From NCBI GenBank assembly GCA_900184925.1, contig FXYJ02000006.1, positions 186,001 to 250,000 on the forward strand: a DNA stretch of 64,000 nt. Reading direction: 5' to 3'. Positions 8,418 through 17,760 of this stretch are shown here, piece by piece. The notes below the pieces were generated by a model. The model made no database searches, was not told the DNA's origin, and was given only the letters and a program-made list of their open reading frames with translations. The translations under genes and the position numbers were made by a program. The stretch is from Ruminococcaceae bacterium HV4-5-B5C (GTDB lineage: Bacteria; Bacillota; Clostridia; Oscillospirales; Acutalibacteraceae). Each line of letters opens with the position of its first letter. Position 1 is the stretch's first letter.

Positions 8418-10154
8418 TTGAGCTCCATGTTTGACGGGCTGTACATCGCCAGAAGCGGCGTGCGCGCTTCGAGAGCCGCTCTGAACGTCACAGGCCAGAA
8501 CATCACCAACTCGAATACGCCGGGGTATACCCGCCAGCGCGTGGATCAGAGCTCGATTTCCCCCGGAGACGGGGGCCTCTGGGCTTCCACGGGCACTTCC
8601 ATCGGCGATGGAGTTTCCGTCGACTCCATCAGCCAGCTTCGCGACCCGTTCCTCGACGGGGAATTCCGCACACAGAATGCGAAGAGCGGGATGAGCTCCC
8701 AGCAGGTAAGTACGCTTTATGACCTTGAGGATATCTTTACAACCACGACTACGGCAGATTCTTCTTCGAAGTCTTCCGTTATCGACGTGCTGAGCGATGA
8801 ATTCAGCAACTTTCTCTCTCAGCTGCAGAACCTGACCTCCACGAGCAGCAGCGTTTCCGAGAGCAACGTCCGCGAAGAAGCGAAGGCTCTTGCGGGCAAG
8901 CTGAACACCGCCGCGAAAGCACTCGCCACCGCGCGGCAGCAGCAGTTCACGAATCTCAGCGAACAGATCGGCACACCCGACAACCCAGGGACGGTGAACG
9001 CACTGCTGCAGAATATCGCTTCGCTTGACAAGCGCATCAAAGATGCCGAGGTTGCCGGTTCCTCCGTTCTGGAGCTGAAGGACCAGCAGAATCTTCTGCT
9101 GGACAAGCTTTCAAAATATGTGCCCATCAAGGTTGTGCAGACTCAGCAGAAAATGCCGAACAATCAGCTGGTCGACACCACGGAGGTTTATCTGGCGGAC
9201 CCGGACGGCGCGAAGCTGCCCGGCGGGTACCAGCTGATCGGCGGGGCGGACGGCAGCGAATACGCGCAGTTCAGCGTGTCGCAGGACGCTCCGGCTGACG
9301 GAAAATCCTTTGGCCTTACGCAGCTTCACCTCACGCAGCTTTCGGTGGACGGGAAAATCCCGGTCGACGGAGACGGCAACGATCTGATGCAGAGCATGAA
9401 AAATTCCGACCTGCAGGCCGGTTCGTTTGCGGGAAACCTGTCCCTGCTCAACAGCAGCGGCGAGTACGACATTCCAACGTCCTCTTTCCGCGGAATTGGC
9501 TTCTATTCACAGTATCTCGATACCATCGCGCAAAACCTCGCCTCCGTGATGAATACCATGAACTACAACCCGGACAAAAAGGACGCGGGCGGCAGCCCCA
9601 TCCCGGTGGAGGGGCAGCTTCTGTTTTCCGGGTCGACGGAGACCCCCGCTTCCGGTCACACGGGAACGGATGCGCTGCAGGATATTACGGCTGGAATTAC
9701 GGCGGCCAACATCCACGTGGCGTCCGTATGGCAGGACGGCGTTCTTACGACCACGAAGGACGCGGCAAACCCGGGGGACGTGAATACGGGTTCGTTCACC
9801 AATATTCTCAATATGATTGCAAAGCTCAAAGATACGTCCACTTCGCTCACGACACAGACTGGCGGCGGCGGAGCGACAATTTTCACCGGGACGCTGCAGA
9901 AGGCTTTTTCAAGCGTCAGCTCCATGCTTGCGGTGAACGCGAACAGCACCCAGACCATTGACAACACAAACTCCGGTCTTCTGAACAACATCGACAACAG
10001 CAGGCAGGAGCTTTCTTCCGTCAGCCTTGACGACGAGGCGGTCAATATTGTGCAGTTCAGTCAGTCGCTGAACGCATCGTCCCGCTTCATGACGGCGGTG
10101 GACGAGTGCCTTCAGAATATTATCAGCAACATGGGAATGGCGGGAAGGGGATAA
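8418..10154 (+). CDS. flgK: Flagellar hook-associated protein 1 FlgK
   Basis: A protein of about 578 residues that forms the first hook-filament junction ring. The N-terminus (FDGLYIARSGVRASRAALNVTGQNITNSNTPGYTRQ) and the C-terminus with EEAVNIVQFSQSLNASSRFMTAVDE-like helices (here DDEAVNIVQFSQSLNASSRFM) are diagnostic. The start is probably the TTG at 8418, seven bases after GGAGG (8406-8410). The first ATG at 8427 would be too far from that site. It is followed six bases later by flgL. Confidence 0.95.
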   Translation: MSSMFDGLYIARSGVRASRAALNVTGQNITNSNTPGYTRQRVDQSSISPGDGGLWASTGTSIGDGVSVDSISQLRDPFLDGEFRTQNAKSGMSSQQVSTLYDLEDIFTTTTTADSSSKSSVIDVLSDEFSNFLSQLQNLTSTSSSVSESNVREEAKALAGKLNTAAKALATARQQQFTNLSEQIGTPDNPGTVNALLQNIASLDKRIKDAEVAGSSVLELKDQQNLLLDKLSKYVPIKVVQTQQKMPNNQLVDTTEVYLADPDGAKLPGGYQLIGGADGSEYAQFSVSQDAPADGKSFGLTQLHLTQLSVDGKIPVDGDGNDLMQSMKNSDLQAGSFAGNLSLLNSSGEYDIPTSSFRGIGFYSQYLDTIAQNLASVMNTMNYNPDKKDAGGSPIPVEGQLLFSGSTETPASGHTGTDALQDITAGITAANIHVASVWQDGVLTTTKDAANPGDVNTGSFTNILNMIAKLKDTSTSLTTQTGGGGATIFTGTLQKAFSSVSSMLAVNANSTQTIDNTNSGLLNNIDNSRQELSSVSLDDEAVNIVQFSQSLNASSRFMTAVDECLQNIISNMGMAGRG

Positions 10155-10160
10155 ACGGAC

Positions 10161-11219
10161 ATGAGAATTACGCCGCAGATGATGCTTTCGCACTATAAGA
10201 GTGATGTGAGCGACGCCTACGCGTCTCTTACCAAAGCAATGCAGCATGCTTACGATTACCGCGCGTTCGACCGTCCTTCGGACGATCCGCTCGCTGCGTC
10301 GCAGACGTTCGACATCCACTGGCAGATGAGCCTCAACAGCGATTATTCCGCGAATATTACGAATCTTCAGGGTGTTTCAAACACCGCCGACAAGATTCTG
10401 ATGAACGTGGAAGCCGTTCTGACGCAGGCGGACAGCACGACGGCGCTCAAGGCGGTCAACGGCGATATGAACGCACAGAACCGCTCCGACCTTGCGACGC
10501 AGCTTCTCAGCTATCGTGACAGCATCATTTCCCAGATGAACACGAAATACGCCGACAACTACCTGTTCAGCGGCGCCGGCACCGGCGGGGCGCCGTTTCA
10601 GCTGGTGAAGGACCCGACCGACCCGTCAAAGGACAAGCTGTACTACCGCGGCGTTGACGTGGACACCGGCAAAATGAAGGACGGTTCCACTCCGACCGTG
10701 AGCCTTGACAATCTCTCAAACGAAAAGGTCTACGTCGACATCGGCCTCGGCATGACGCTCAATGCGGACGGTTCCGTTCAGGACCAGAGCGCCTACAACA
10801 AATCCATGCCCGGCATCTCCTACCTCGGGAGCGGCATGGACGCGAACGGACTGCCGAAAAACATCTGTTCGCTGCTTTCAAAGGTCGCAGGTGTGCTTCA
10901 GGGAAGTTCAAACGAAACGAGCCTCAGCACCAGCGAGCTCAACCAGATCCAGCAGTACACCGACGCGTTCAGCACCGCCCACGACCAACTGGTCTCGGGG
11001 CAGCAGCAGCTCGGCAACCAGATTAAAAATGTGCTCAACAGCACCGGGGACTACATCACCTCCATGAACTCCAGTCTCGCGGAAAAAGATAACAGCGTCG
11101 AGTATGTCGACTACACTGACGCCATTGAGGACTACTACAGCCAGCTTTACTGCTACAATGCTTCGCTCAAGGTAGGCTCGCAGATTCTTCAGCAGAGCCT
11201 GATGGATTATATCAAGTAA
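10161..11219 (+). CDS. flgL: Flagellar hook-associated protein 3 FlgL
   Basis: A 352-residue flagellin-like junction protein. The N-terminal helix has AFDRPSDDPLAASQTFDI, the FlgL version of the flagellin motif. DNYLFSGAGTGGAPFQ near residue 130 is another FlgL hallmark, and the C-terminal helix ends in QILQQSLMDYIK. The ATG at 10161 has an AAGGGGA site. It joins the FlgK ring to the filament. Confidence 0.94.
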   Translation: MRITPQMMLSHYKSDVSDAYASLTKAMQHAYDYRAFDRPSDDPLAASQTFDIHWQMSLNSDYSANITNLQGVSNTADKILMNVEAVLTQADSTTALKAVNGDMNAQNRSDLATQLLSYRDSIISQMNTKYADNYLFSGAGTGGAPFQLVKDPTDPSKDKLYYRGVDVDTGKMKDGSTPTVSLDNLSNEKVYVDIGLGMTLNADGSVQDQSAYNKSMPGISYLGSGMDANGLPKNICSLLSKVAGVLQGSSNETSLSTSELNQIQQYTDAFSTAHDQLVSGQQQLGNQIKNVLNSTGDYITSMNSSLAEKDNSVEYVDYTDAIEDYYSQLYCYNASLKVGSQILQQSLMDYIK

Positions 11220-11258
11220 GAGGCGGTTCCCGAAACCCCGGCTCAAGGAAGGCAGGCG

Positions 11259-11591
11259 GTGCGGATGCTGCTGATTATCGAAGACAAGGACGACCCCACG
11301 GAGCCTGTCGCCGAGGAGACGGAGGGAGGCTCCGAACTGTTGTATATCCCTGTCGTCACGGTGCGTGTGACGGAGGATGCGGAGGCTCTTCAGCGCAGCT
11401 GCACCCTCGGACGGATGCTTTTTGACTTGCGTTCGGACACGGATGCGGAGCAGCTTGAGCCGCAGAATGCCGGAAAACTTCTGCCACTTTTTCTGCGTAC
11501 GCTTGACCACACGGGCCGCCGCCCGGAGTATGTAACGGCGGCCGCCTCCTGCATTGGGGAGGACGGAACGAAATTTAGCGCCCGGGGCTGA
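11259..11591 (+). CDS. Unrecognised 110-residue acidic protein between flgL and fliW
   Basis: An acidic soluble protein of about 110 residues (start GTG 11259 or ATG 11265, after AAGGAAGG). It opens with a hydrophobic strand (MLLIIEDKDD), then an acidic stretch, then mixed alpha/beta sequence. It has no signal peptide or membrane helix and resembles no family I can name. In Bacillus subtilis the slot between flgL and fliW is held by yviE, but I see no sequence similarity to that protein. Co-transcription with fliW-csrA suggests a role in late flagellar assembly or its control. That is inference only. Confidence 0.7.
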   Translation: MRMLLIIEDKDDPTEPVAEETEGGSELLYIPVVTVRVTEDAEALQRSCTLGRMLFDLRSDTDAEQLEPQNAGKLLPLFLRTLDHTGRRPEYVTAAASCIGEDGTKFSARG

Positions 11592-11616
11592 CCCGGGGGA
11601 AACGGGTGGAAATACA

Positions 11617-12060
11617 ATGGAAGACACATCGGCGGCGGTTCAGGTTCAGACGGCGGAAAAAAACGTGATCCATTTTCCGAACGGCATTTACGGCTTTGAG
11701 GAGATTCGGGATTTTGTCCTCCTGCAGGAGGACGACAGCCGCATCATCTGGTCACTGCAGGCGGCGGACGGCCCGTATCCCTCACTGATTGTGGTCGACC
11801 CTTCCCTTCTGCTGCCGGGCTATGCGCCGAAGCTGGGGACAGCCGAACGCCGGGCCCTTGGAGATCCGCAGGAGGACGACCTGTGCTGGCTTGCCGTGGC
11901 GGTTATCCGCAAAAAGCTTGAAGACACCGTCGTCAGCCTGAAAAGCCCTCTTGCCATCAATGTGAAGAACCGGGTGGGGATGCAGGTCATCCTGGAGGAC
12001 GGAGACTATCCGCTCCGCTACCGGCCGTTTGCGAATGACGGAGGGGCGGCGGAATGCTGA
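11617..12060 (+). CDS. fliW: Flagellar assembly factor FliW (CsrA antagonist)
   Basis: A 147-residue protein with FliW hallmarks: IHFPNGIYGFEEIRDFVLL near residue 20, PSLIVVDPSLLLPGY near 60 and SPLAINVKNRVGMQVIL near 115. FliW binds flagellin, and when flagellin is exported it is freed to bind and inactivate CsrA. The frame opens upstream to 11554, but the ATG at 11617 after GGGTGG gives the family N-terminus. It overlaps csrA by seven bases, so the two antagonists are made together. Confidence 0.95.
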   Translation: MEDTSAAVQVQTAEKNVIHFPNGIYGFEEIRDFVLLQEDDSRIIWSLQAADGPYPSLIVVDPSLLLPGYAPKLGTAERRALGDPQEDDLCWLAVAVIRKKLEDTVVSLKSPLAINVKNRVGMQVILEDGDYPLRYRPFANDGGAAEC

Positions 12061-12314
12061 TCGTTTCACGCAAAAAGTCAGAATCCATCCTGATCGGGGA
12101 CGACATTGAGGTCATTGTGACCGAGATTGGCGCCGACCGAGTGAAAATCGGAATCCGTGCTCCAAAAGGGGTGCCGATCCTCCGCAGAGAGCTGGCCGAA
12201 GCCCGCGACCTCAACCGGGAGGCAAGCGTTTCCTCCGGCCGGGACGCGGTCGACGAACTGAAAAACGCAATTTTGCGTAAAGCCGGGTCGGACGCCGGGC
12301 AGAAGCCGGAATAG
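12054..12314 (+). CDS. csrA: Carbon storage regulator CsrA
   Basis: An 86-residue RNA-binding dimer starting MLIVSRKKSESILIGDDIEV, with GADRVKIGIRAPKGVPILRRE giving the core strands and the RNA-contacting VxxxR region. CsrA binds GGA motifs in mRNA leaders and, in Firmicutes, represses flagellin translation until FliW removes it. A GGAGGGG site precedes the ATG. The tail after residue 60 is longer and more charged than in short CsrA proteins, as is common in clostridia. The likely target lies immediately downstream (12528-12590). Confidence 0.97.
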   Translation: MLIVSRKKSESILIGDDIEVIVTEIGADRVKIGIRAPKGVPILRRELAEARDLNREASVSSGRDAVDELKNAILRKAGSDAGQKPE

Positions 12315-12388
12315 CGCCGCGGGGGAGAGTGTTCGACAGGTTTCCGCAAATTTCAAAGAATATTATTGATTAATTTTCCAAATTTCGT

Positions 12389-12415
12389 TAAAGTTTTCAT
12401 ATGGAAAACCGATAT
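12389..12415 (+). promoter_or_regulatory. Sigma-28 promoter of the flagellin gene
   Basis: TAAA (12389-12392), a 15-bp spacer and ACCGATAT (12408-12415) match the sigma-28 consensus at all but the first and last base of the -10. Transcription from here would give a leader of about 175 bases before the flagellin start codon. Confidence 0.82.
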
Positions 12416-12527
12416 ATAGGTAGTCCCCAAAATCGGGAGGGCGGTTTCTTCCCCGGCAGGCGCCGCAGGGCCCGCGGAGCCGAACGCCGAAGAACGTTTT
12501 ACCCGGTTGATTCCACAAAAACAATAC

Positions 12528-12590
12528 GGGAGGAGAATGGAATCTCTTCCCCCCCGCAGGGCCAACGCCCGCGGGACAAATCAAGGAGGA
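12528..12590 (+). promoter_or_regulatory. Probable CsrA target in the flagellin leader
   Basis: A 9-bp stem (12528-12536 with 12543-12551, one G-U pair) presents the loop AUGGAA. This is a GGA in a hairpin loop, the classic CsrA site. A second GGA lies in the Shine-Dalgarno AAGGAGGA (12583-12590). Between them a stable hairpin (12553-12575, loop CAAC) brings the two GGAs close together. This resembles the two-site CsrA arrangement known for Bacillus hag. Binding itself is inferred. Confidence 0.65.
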
Positions 12591-12597
12591 AAAATTT

Positions 12598-14169
12598 ATG
12601 CGTATTCAGCACAACATTACCGCTCTGAACGCGGCCAACAGGTTAAAGTCCAACGAAAGCACGGTTGCGAAGAACATCCAGAAGCTGTCTTCCGGCTACC
12701 GCATCAACAGCGCGGCGGACGATGCCGCAGGCCTTGCGGTTTCCGAAAAAATGCGTGAGCAGATCAGCGGCCTGACACAGGCGGAAGACAACACGAAGAA
12801 CGGCATCAGCCTCGTGCAGACGGCAGAAGGCGGCCTCAACGAAACCTCCGCAATTCTGCAGCGCATGAACACGCTGGCTACCGAATCGGCGAACGGCACC
12901 TACAAAAACGAAGACCGCGGCAACCTGCAGCTCGAAGTTACCCATCTGAAGACCGAGATCGACCGTATTGCGAACTCCACGAAGTTCAACGAGATTTCGC
13001 TTCTTGACGGTTCTCTGAGCGCAAATGGCAGTGCTTCCATTACCACGAGCCTTACCCCGACGACAACTCCTGCCGTGAAAGCAAAAGATGTAATTGGTGG
13101 TTGGGATGTCAGCGGTTTAACCGCTAACAATGATAATATTACGTACACGGTCAATTACACGGACGCTGCTGGGCATTCACAAACTGCGACAGCTACATTG
13201 ACGGTGAGCGTAGATGACAAAAAATTAACCGATGATAAAGGTGTAGTTACAACCACTGCCGGCGGTGCGCCTGATGCAAAAGAGGTCGGCACTGCCCTGT
13301 ACACGAACTTTTCGGCAAACACGAATTTAACCGATTTGTTCAATATCTCGGAAGACGGTTCGGGAAACATTACTTTCGAGGCCAAAACGGCCGGACTCGG
13401 CAATGGATCCGTTACAAACATTACAACCAGTAATACTAAAAATCCTACTACTAATACTGTTACCCCAGCCACTGATGCGGTTACCAACTTCAGCTTCTCT
13501 AGCCAGACCGTTTTTGACTCGGCTGCTCCCACAAGCGCAAAATCAGCTGTGTTCGACATCAACGGCAAGAAGTTCGCATTTGCGAAAGCGGGCACGACCG
13601 ATGCACAGATTAAAGCGTCCCTTGGTGCGGACGTCAATGCTGTGGTGCTAACAGGCGCTTCCGTTGGCAATACTGATGTATCCAATCTGGCTACAGCAAT
13701 CAACGCCAAGACCGGCCTGACCGCGACACCAAGCGGCACGAACATTACGCTTACAGCGGCTACCGGCAAGGCCCTCGTTTTCCAGGTCGGTGCAGAGAAC
13801 AGCGATGATCAGCGTGCTCAGCTCAACATCGACAATATGAACTCCAGCAGCCTCGGCCTGAAAGATCTCGACATCAGCACCCAGGACGGCGCAAATGCTG
13901 CAATCGACATCATCAAGTCGGCTATCGCTACGGTTTCCACCACACGCGCCCAGCTCGGCGGTCTGCAGAACGAACTGGAGCACACCGCAAACAACCTCGG
14001 CACGATGAATGAAAACCTGACCTCCGCCGAGAGCACGATCCGCGACGTCGACATGACCGACGAATATGTGCAGTTCTCGAAGAACCAGATCCTGTCGCAG
14101 GCTGCAAACGCAATGCTGGCTCAGGCAAACACCCAGCCGCAGAACGTTCTGTCCCTCCTCAAGGGTTGA
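12598..14169 (+). CDS. hag: Flagellin
   Basis: A 523-residue filament subunit with the conserved D0/D1 ends: MRIQHNITALNAANRL and IQKLSSGYRINSAADDAAG at the N-terminus; STIRDVDMTDEYVQFSKNQIL and ANTQPQNVLSLLKG at the C-terminus. Residues about 145-400 form a Thr/Asn/Ala-rich variable domain (D2/D3). Its codons are more AT-rich than the flanks, as is usual for surface-exposed variable segments. No signal peptide is present, since export is by the type III route. It is preceded by a sigma-28 promoter and CsrA-type leader and followed by a strong terminator, so it is a single-gene unit. Confidence 0.97.
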   Translation: MRIQHNITALNAANRLKSNESTVAKNIQKLSSGYRINSAADDAAGLAVSEKMREQISGLTQAEDNTKNGISLVQTAEGGLNETSAILQRMNTLATESANGTYKNEDRGNLQLEVTHLKTEIDRIANSTKFNEISLLDGSLSANGSASITTSLTPTTTPAVKAKDVIGGWDVSGLTANNDNITYTVNYTDAAGHSQTATATLTVSVDDKKLTDDKGVVTTTAGGAPDAKEVGTALYTNFSANTNLTDLFNISEDGSGNITFEAKTAGLGNGSVTNITTSNTKNPTTNTVTPATDAVTNFSFSSQTVFDSAAPTSAKSAVFDINGKKFAFAKAGTTDAQIKASLGADVNAVVLTGASVGNTDVSNLATAINAKTGLTATPSGTNITLTAATGKALVFQVGAENSDDQRAQLNIDNMNSSSLGLKDLDISTQDGANAAIDIIKSAIATVSTTRAQLGGLQNELEHTANNLGTMNENLTSAESTIRDVDMTDEYVQFSKNQILSQAANAMLAQANTQPQNVLSLLKG

Positions 14170-14198
14170 TTTCGCGGTATCTCTTTTTCAGCGATTTG

Positions 14199-14228
14199 GC
14201 CCCCGGCAAGCGCCGGGGGCTTTCTTTC
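14199..14228 (+). terminator. Intrinsic terminator after flagellin
   Basis: A perfect 9-bp GC stem, GCCCCCGGC (14199-14207) with GCCGGGGGC (14212-14220), loop AAGC, followed by TTTCTTTC. It ends the flagellin transcript. Confidence 0.9.
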
Positions 14229-14399
14229 TCTGCTGTGAAACAACTGGCGGGCCTGCTTTTGGCGTGAAATACGACGTTTTCCGCGTACTGGCAAACGTTG
14301 TCCGGGAGCAGTGAAAATTCATCTTTTTTGCCGCTTATCATCCCGAAGAAAACGTGATATACTCGAAACAAGGGAAATGTTTGAGAGGGAGATGACCCC

Positions 14400-15407
14400 A
14401 TGGTTACCGTGAGCGTGTGCATGATCGTCCGGAACGAAGAAGCCGTTCTGGTGCGGTGCCTCGACAGCCTCGCGGGGGTTGCGGACGAGATTGTGATCGC
14501 CGACACCGGCTCGACCGACCGCACAAAAAAAATTGCCGCGGCGTATACCCCGAAACTCTACGACTTTCCGTGGGGCGGGGATTTTTCCGCCGCGCGTAAT
14601 TTTGCTTTTTCCAAGGCTTCAATGGAGTACATTTATTCCGCAGACGCCGACGAGGTGCTCGACGCGGAGAGCAGGCAGAAATTCATGGAACTGAAGCGTA
14701 CCCTTTCCCCTGAAACCGAAATTGTCCAGATGCGCTATGCCAACCAGCTTCGGTACAACACGACCTATAACTTTGACGCTGAGCTACGCCCGAAACTGTA
14801 CCGGAGGCTCCGCACATTCCGCTGGACCGGCCCCGTCCATGAGGCCGTGGAGCTCAGCCCGCGCATTGTTGACAGCGAGATCACGGTGTTCCACATGCCG
14901 CAGAGTCTGCATTCCCCGCGCGACTTTTCCATCCTCGAAAAAGCGGCGGCAGCCGGAAGTATGGACGAACGCCTTGCCCGCATGTACGCGAAGGAACTGT
15001 TCATCAGCGGCACGGACCGCGATTTCCTCGCCGCTTACCCGTATTTTGCGGCGGTGCTGCACGACGAAGCGCGCAGCCTCGATGAGGTGCGCGTCGCCCA
15101 GTGTGTTGCGGCTCACGCGGCGCGCCTGAAAAACGACGGAACGGAGCTGTTCAAGGCTGCGCTCAAAAACGTGATTGCCGAGCCGTGTGCCGAGGTCTGC
15201 TGTGAACTCGGTGCGTGGTTCTTCCGAAAGGGGGACTGGGAGGAAGCGGCCACCTGGTATTTCACTGCTTCCTCCGGTGTGGAGAGCGAGCTGGATGTGC
15301 GTACTTCCGGAAGCATCCCGCTGCTGTGCCTCGCGCAGTGCTACGAAAAGCTCGGCATGGTGCAGGAGGCGCAGAACTGCCGTGCGAAGGCGGCTCACTG
15401 CGCCTGA
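14400..15407 (+). CDS. Family 2 glycosyltransferase with helical-repeat tail
   Basis: A 335-residue protein. Residues 1-110 form a GT-A fold: VSVCMIVRNEEAVLVRCLDS at the start, EIVIADTGSTDRT near 35 and the DXD-like SADADEVL near 83. The C-terminal 150 residues are helical and TPR-like (ELGAWFFRKGDWEEAATWYFTA). This layout is typical of cytoplasmic GT2 enzymes that glycosylate proteins or peptides. The gene follows flagellin and its terminator, and such enzymes beside flagellin often modify it. That target is inferred. The ATG at 14400 follows GAGGGAGA. Confidence 0.85.
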   Translation: MVTVSVCMIVRNEEAVLVRCLDSLAGVADEIVIADTGSTDRTKKIAAAYTPKLYDFPWGGDFSAARNFAFSKASMEYIYSADADEVLDAESRQKFMELKRTLSPETEIVQMRYANQLRYNTTYNFDAELRPKLYRRLRTFRWTGPVHEAVELSPRIVDSEITVFHMPQSLHSPRDFSILEKAAAAGSMDERLARMYAKELFISGTDRDFLAAYPYFAAVLHDEARSLDEVRVAQCVAAHAARLKNDGTELFKAALKNVIAEPCAEVCCELGAWFFRKGDWEEAATWYFTASSGVESELDVRTSGSIPLLCLAQCYEKLGMVQEAQNCRAKAAHCA

Positions 15408-15461
15408 TTTCCGCTCTTACTCCGGGGTTCATAATTTGTCTATCCTTTCACATACTAAATG

Positions 15462-15470
15462 TGATATAGT
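15462..15470 (+). promoter_or_regulatory. Extended -10 promoter element before enolase
   Basis: TGATATAGT contains an extended -10 (TGA-TATAGT) about 50 bases before the enolase start. No good -35 is found at 16-18 bp, so the assignment is tentative. Confidence 0.4.
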
Positions 15471-15478
15471 AGTGATAG

Positions 15479-16810
<1,332 letters not shown>

Positions 16811-16835
16811 AAACAAAAAAGAGAAAAAAGCAAGC

Positions 16836-16866
16836 GCGGTCCCGAAATTTCCGGGGCCGCTTTTTT
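16836..16866 (+). terminator. Intrinsic terminator after enolase
   Basis: A stem of about nine pairs (16836-16844 with 16852-16860, one G-U) followed by a run of six T. Confidence 0.88.
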
Positions 16867-17031
16867 CTGCCGTTAATTGTGCCAACAGTTCCTGTTCTGC
16901 GCGTTTTGAGAAATATAAATAGGAAGAATCAACTCCATATTTTCCGGGAAATAATGCTCTTGTTTCGTACAAGACAACAATCCTTAAAAGATGGAACGGG
17001 TACAGAGAAATCTCCGGGTTGCACGGGAATG

Positions 17032-17040
17032 TGCTATAAT
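17032..17040 (+). promoter_or_regulatory. Extended -10 promoter of the two-component operon
   Basis: TGCTATAAT at 17032-17040 is a perfect extended -10, 31 bases before the response regulator start. There is no clear -35 at 17 bp. The 220 bases upstream, after the eno terminator, hold a short CTTGT/ACAAG dyad at 16959-16973 and nothing else I can interpret. Confidence 0.6.
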
Positions 17041-17070
17041 GGTCCGGGAAAGCAAAAGGGAGGGATTGGA

Positions 17071-17760
17071 ATGCCGAAATACGAATGTCTGCTTGTGGAC
17101 GACGAGGAGGCTCTGTCGCAGAGCACGTGCGAGTATTTCAATATGTTCGGGGTCAGGACGTTCTGGGCGGCGGATGAAAAAGCTTGCTTCGACTTTCTTG
17201 CGGAGAACCGGACCGATGTGATTCTGCTTGATATCAATCTGGGGAAGACGTCGGGCTTCCGCATCTGTGAAAGGCTGCGCAGGACGACGGATATCCCAAT
17301 CCTGTTTATCAGTGCGCGCACAAGCGATGACGACGTGCTTCTCGCACTGAATATCGGCGGCGACGACTATATCCGCAAGCCGTACTCCCTGAGCGTTCTT
17401 CTCGCAAAGGTAAGGGCCGTTCTGAAGCGGTGCAGCGGCGGGGAGGAAGCGCTGACGTTCGGCAGCTTTTCCGTCGACCCGACCCGGGAGAGCCTGACGG
17501 GAGCGGATGGGGAAATCCGGCTTAAATCGATGGAATACCGCCTGCTGGCCTATCTTGTCCGCAACAGCGGCCGCATTATTCCGAAGGAAGAGCTCTTCCG
17601 CAACGTGTGGGGCGATACATTTACCGGGGACGGTACGCTGAACGTCCATATCCGCAGGCTGCGGGAGAAGATCGAGGAAGACCCGAACGAGCCTCGCTGG
17701 ATCAAAACCGTCTGGGGGAAGGGGTACCTCTTCGAAGACGGGCGGGGGCAGGAAGAATGA
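17071..17760 (+). CDS. OmpR/PhoB-family response regulator
   Basis: A 229-residue regulator. The receiver domain has the acidic pair LVDDEE (residues 8-9 region), the phosphoacceptor Asp in VILLDINLG (about 52) and the Lys in RKPYS (about 102). The winged-helix output domain ends in TLNVHIRRLREKIEEDPNEPRWIKTVWGKGYLF, the classic DNA-recognition and wing region. The ATG at 17071 follows AAGGGAGGG. Its stop overlaps the kinase start by ATGA. The helically phased TTAAG repeats ahead of the transporter at 19159 are its likely target. Confidence 0.93.
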   Translation: MPKYECLLVDDEEALSQSTCEYFNMFGVRTFWAADEKACFDFLAENRTDVILLDINLGKTSGFRICERLRRTTDIPILFISARTSDDDVLLALNIGGDDYIRKPYSLSVLLAKVRAVLKRCSGGEEALTFGSFSVDPTRESLTGADGEIRLKSMEYRLLAYLVRNSGRIIPKEELFRNVWGDTFTGDGTLNVHIRRLREKIEEDPNEPRWIKTVWGKGYLFEDGRGQEE

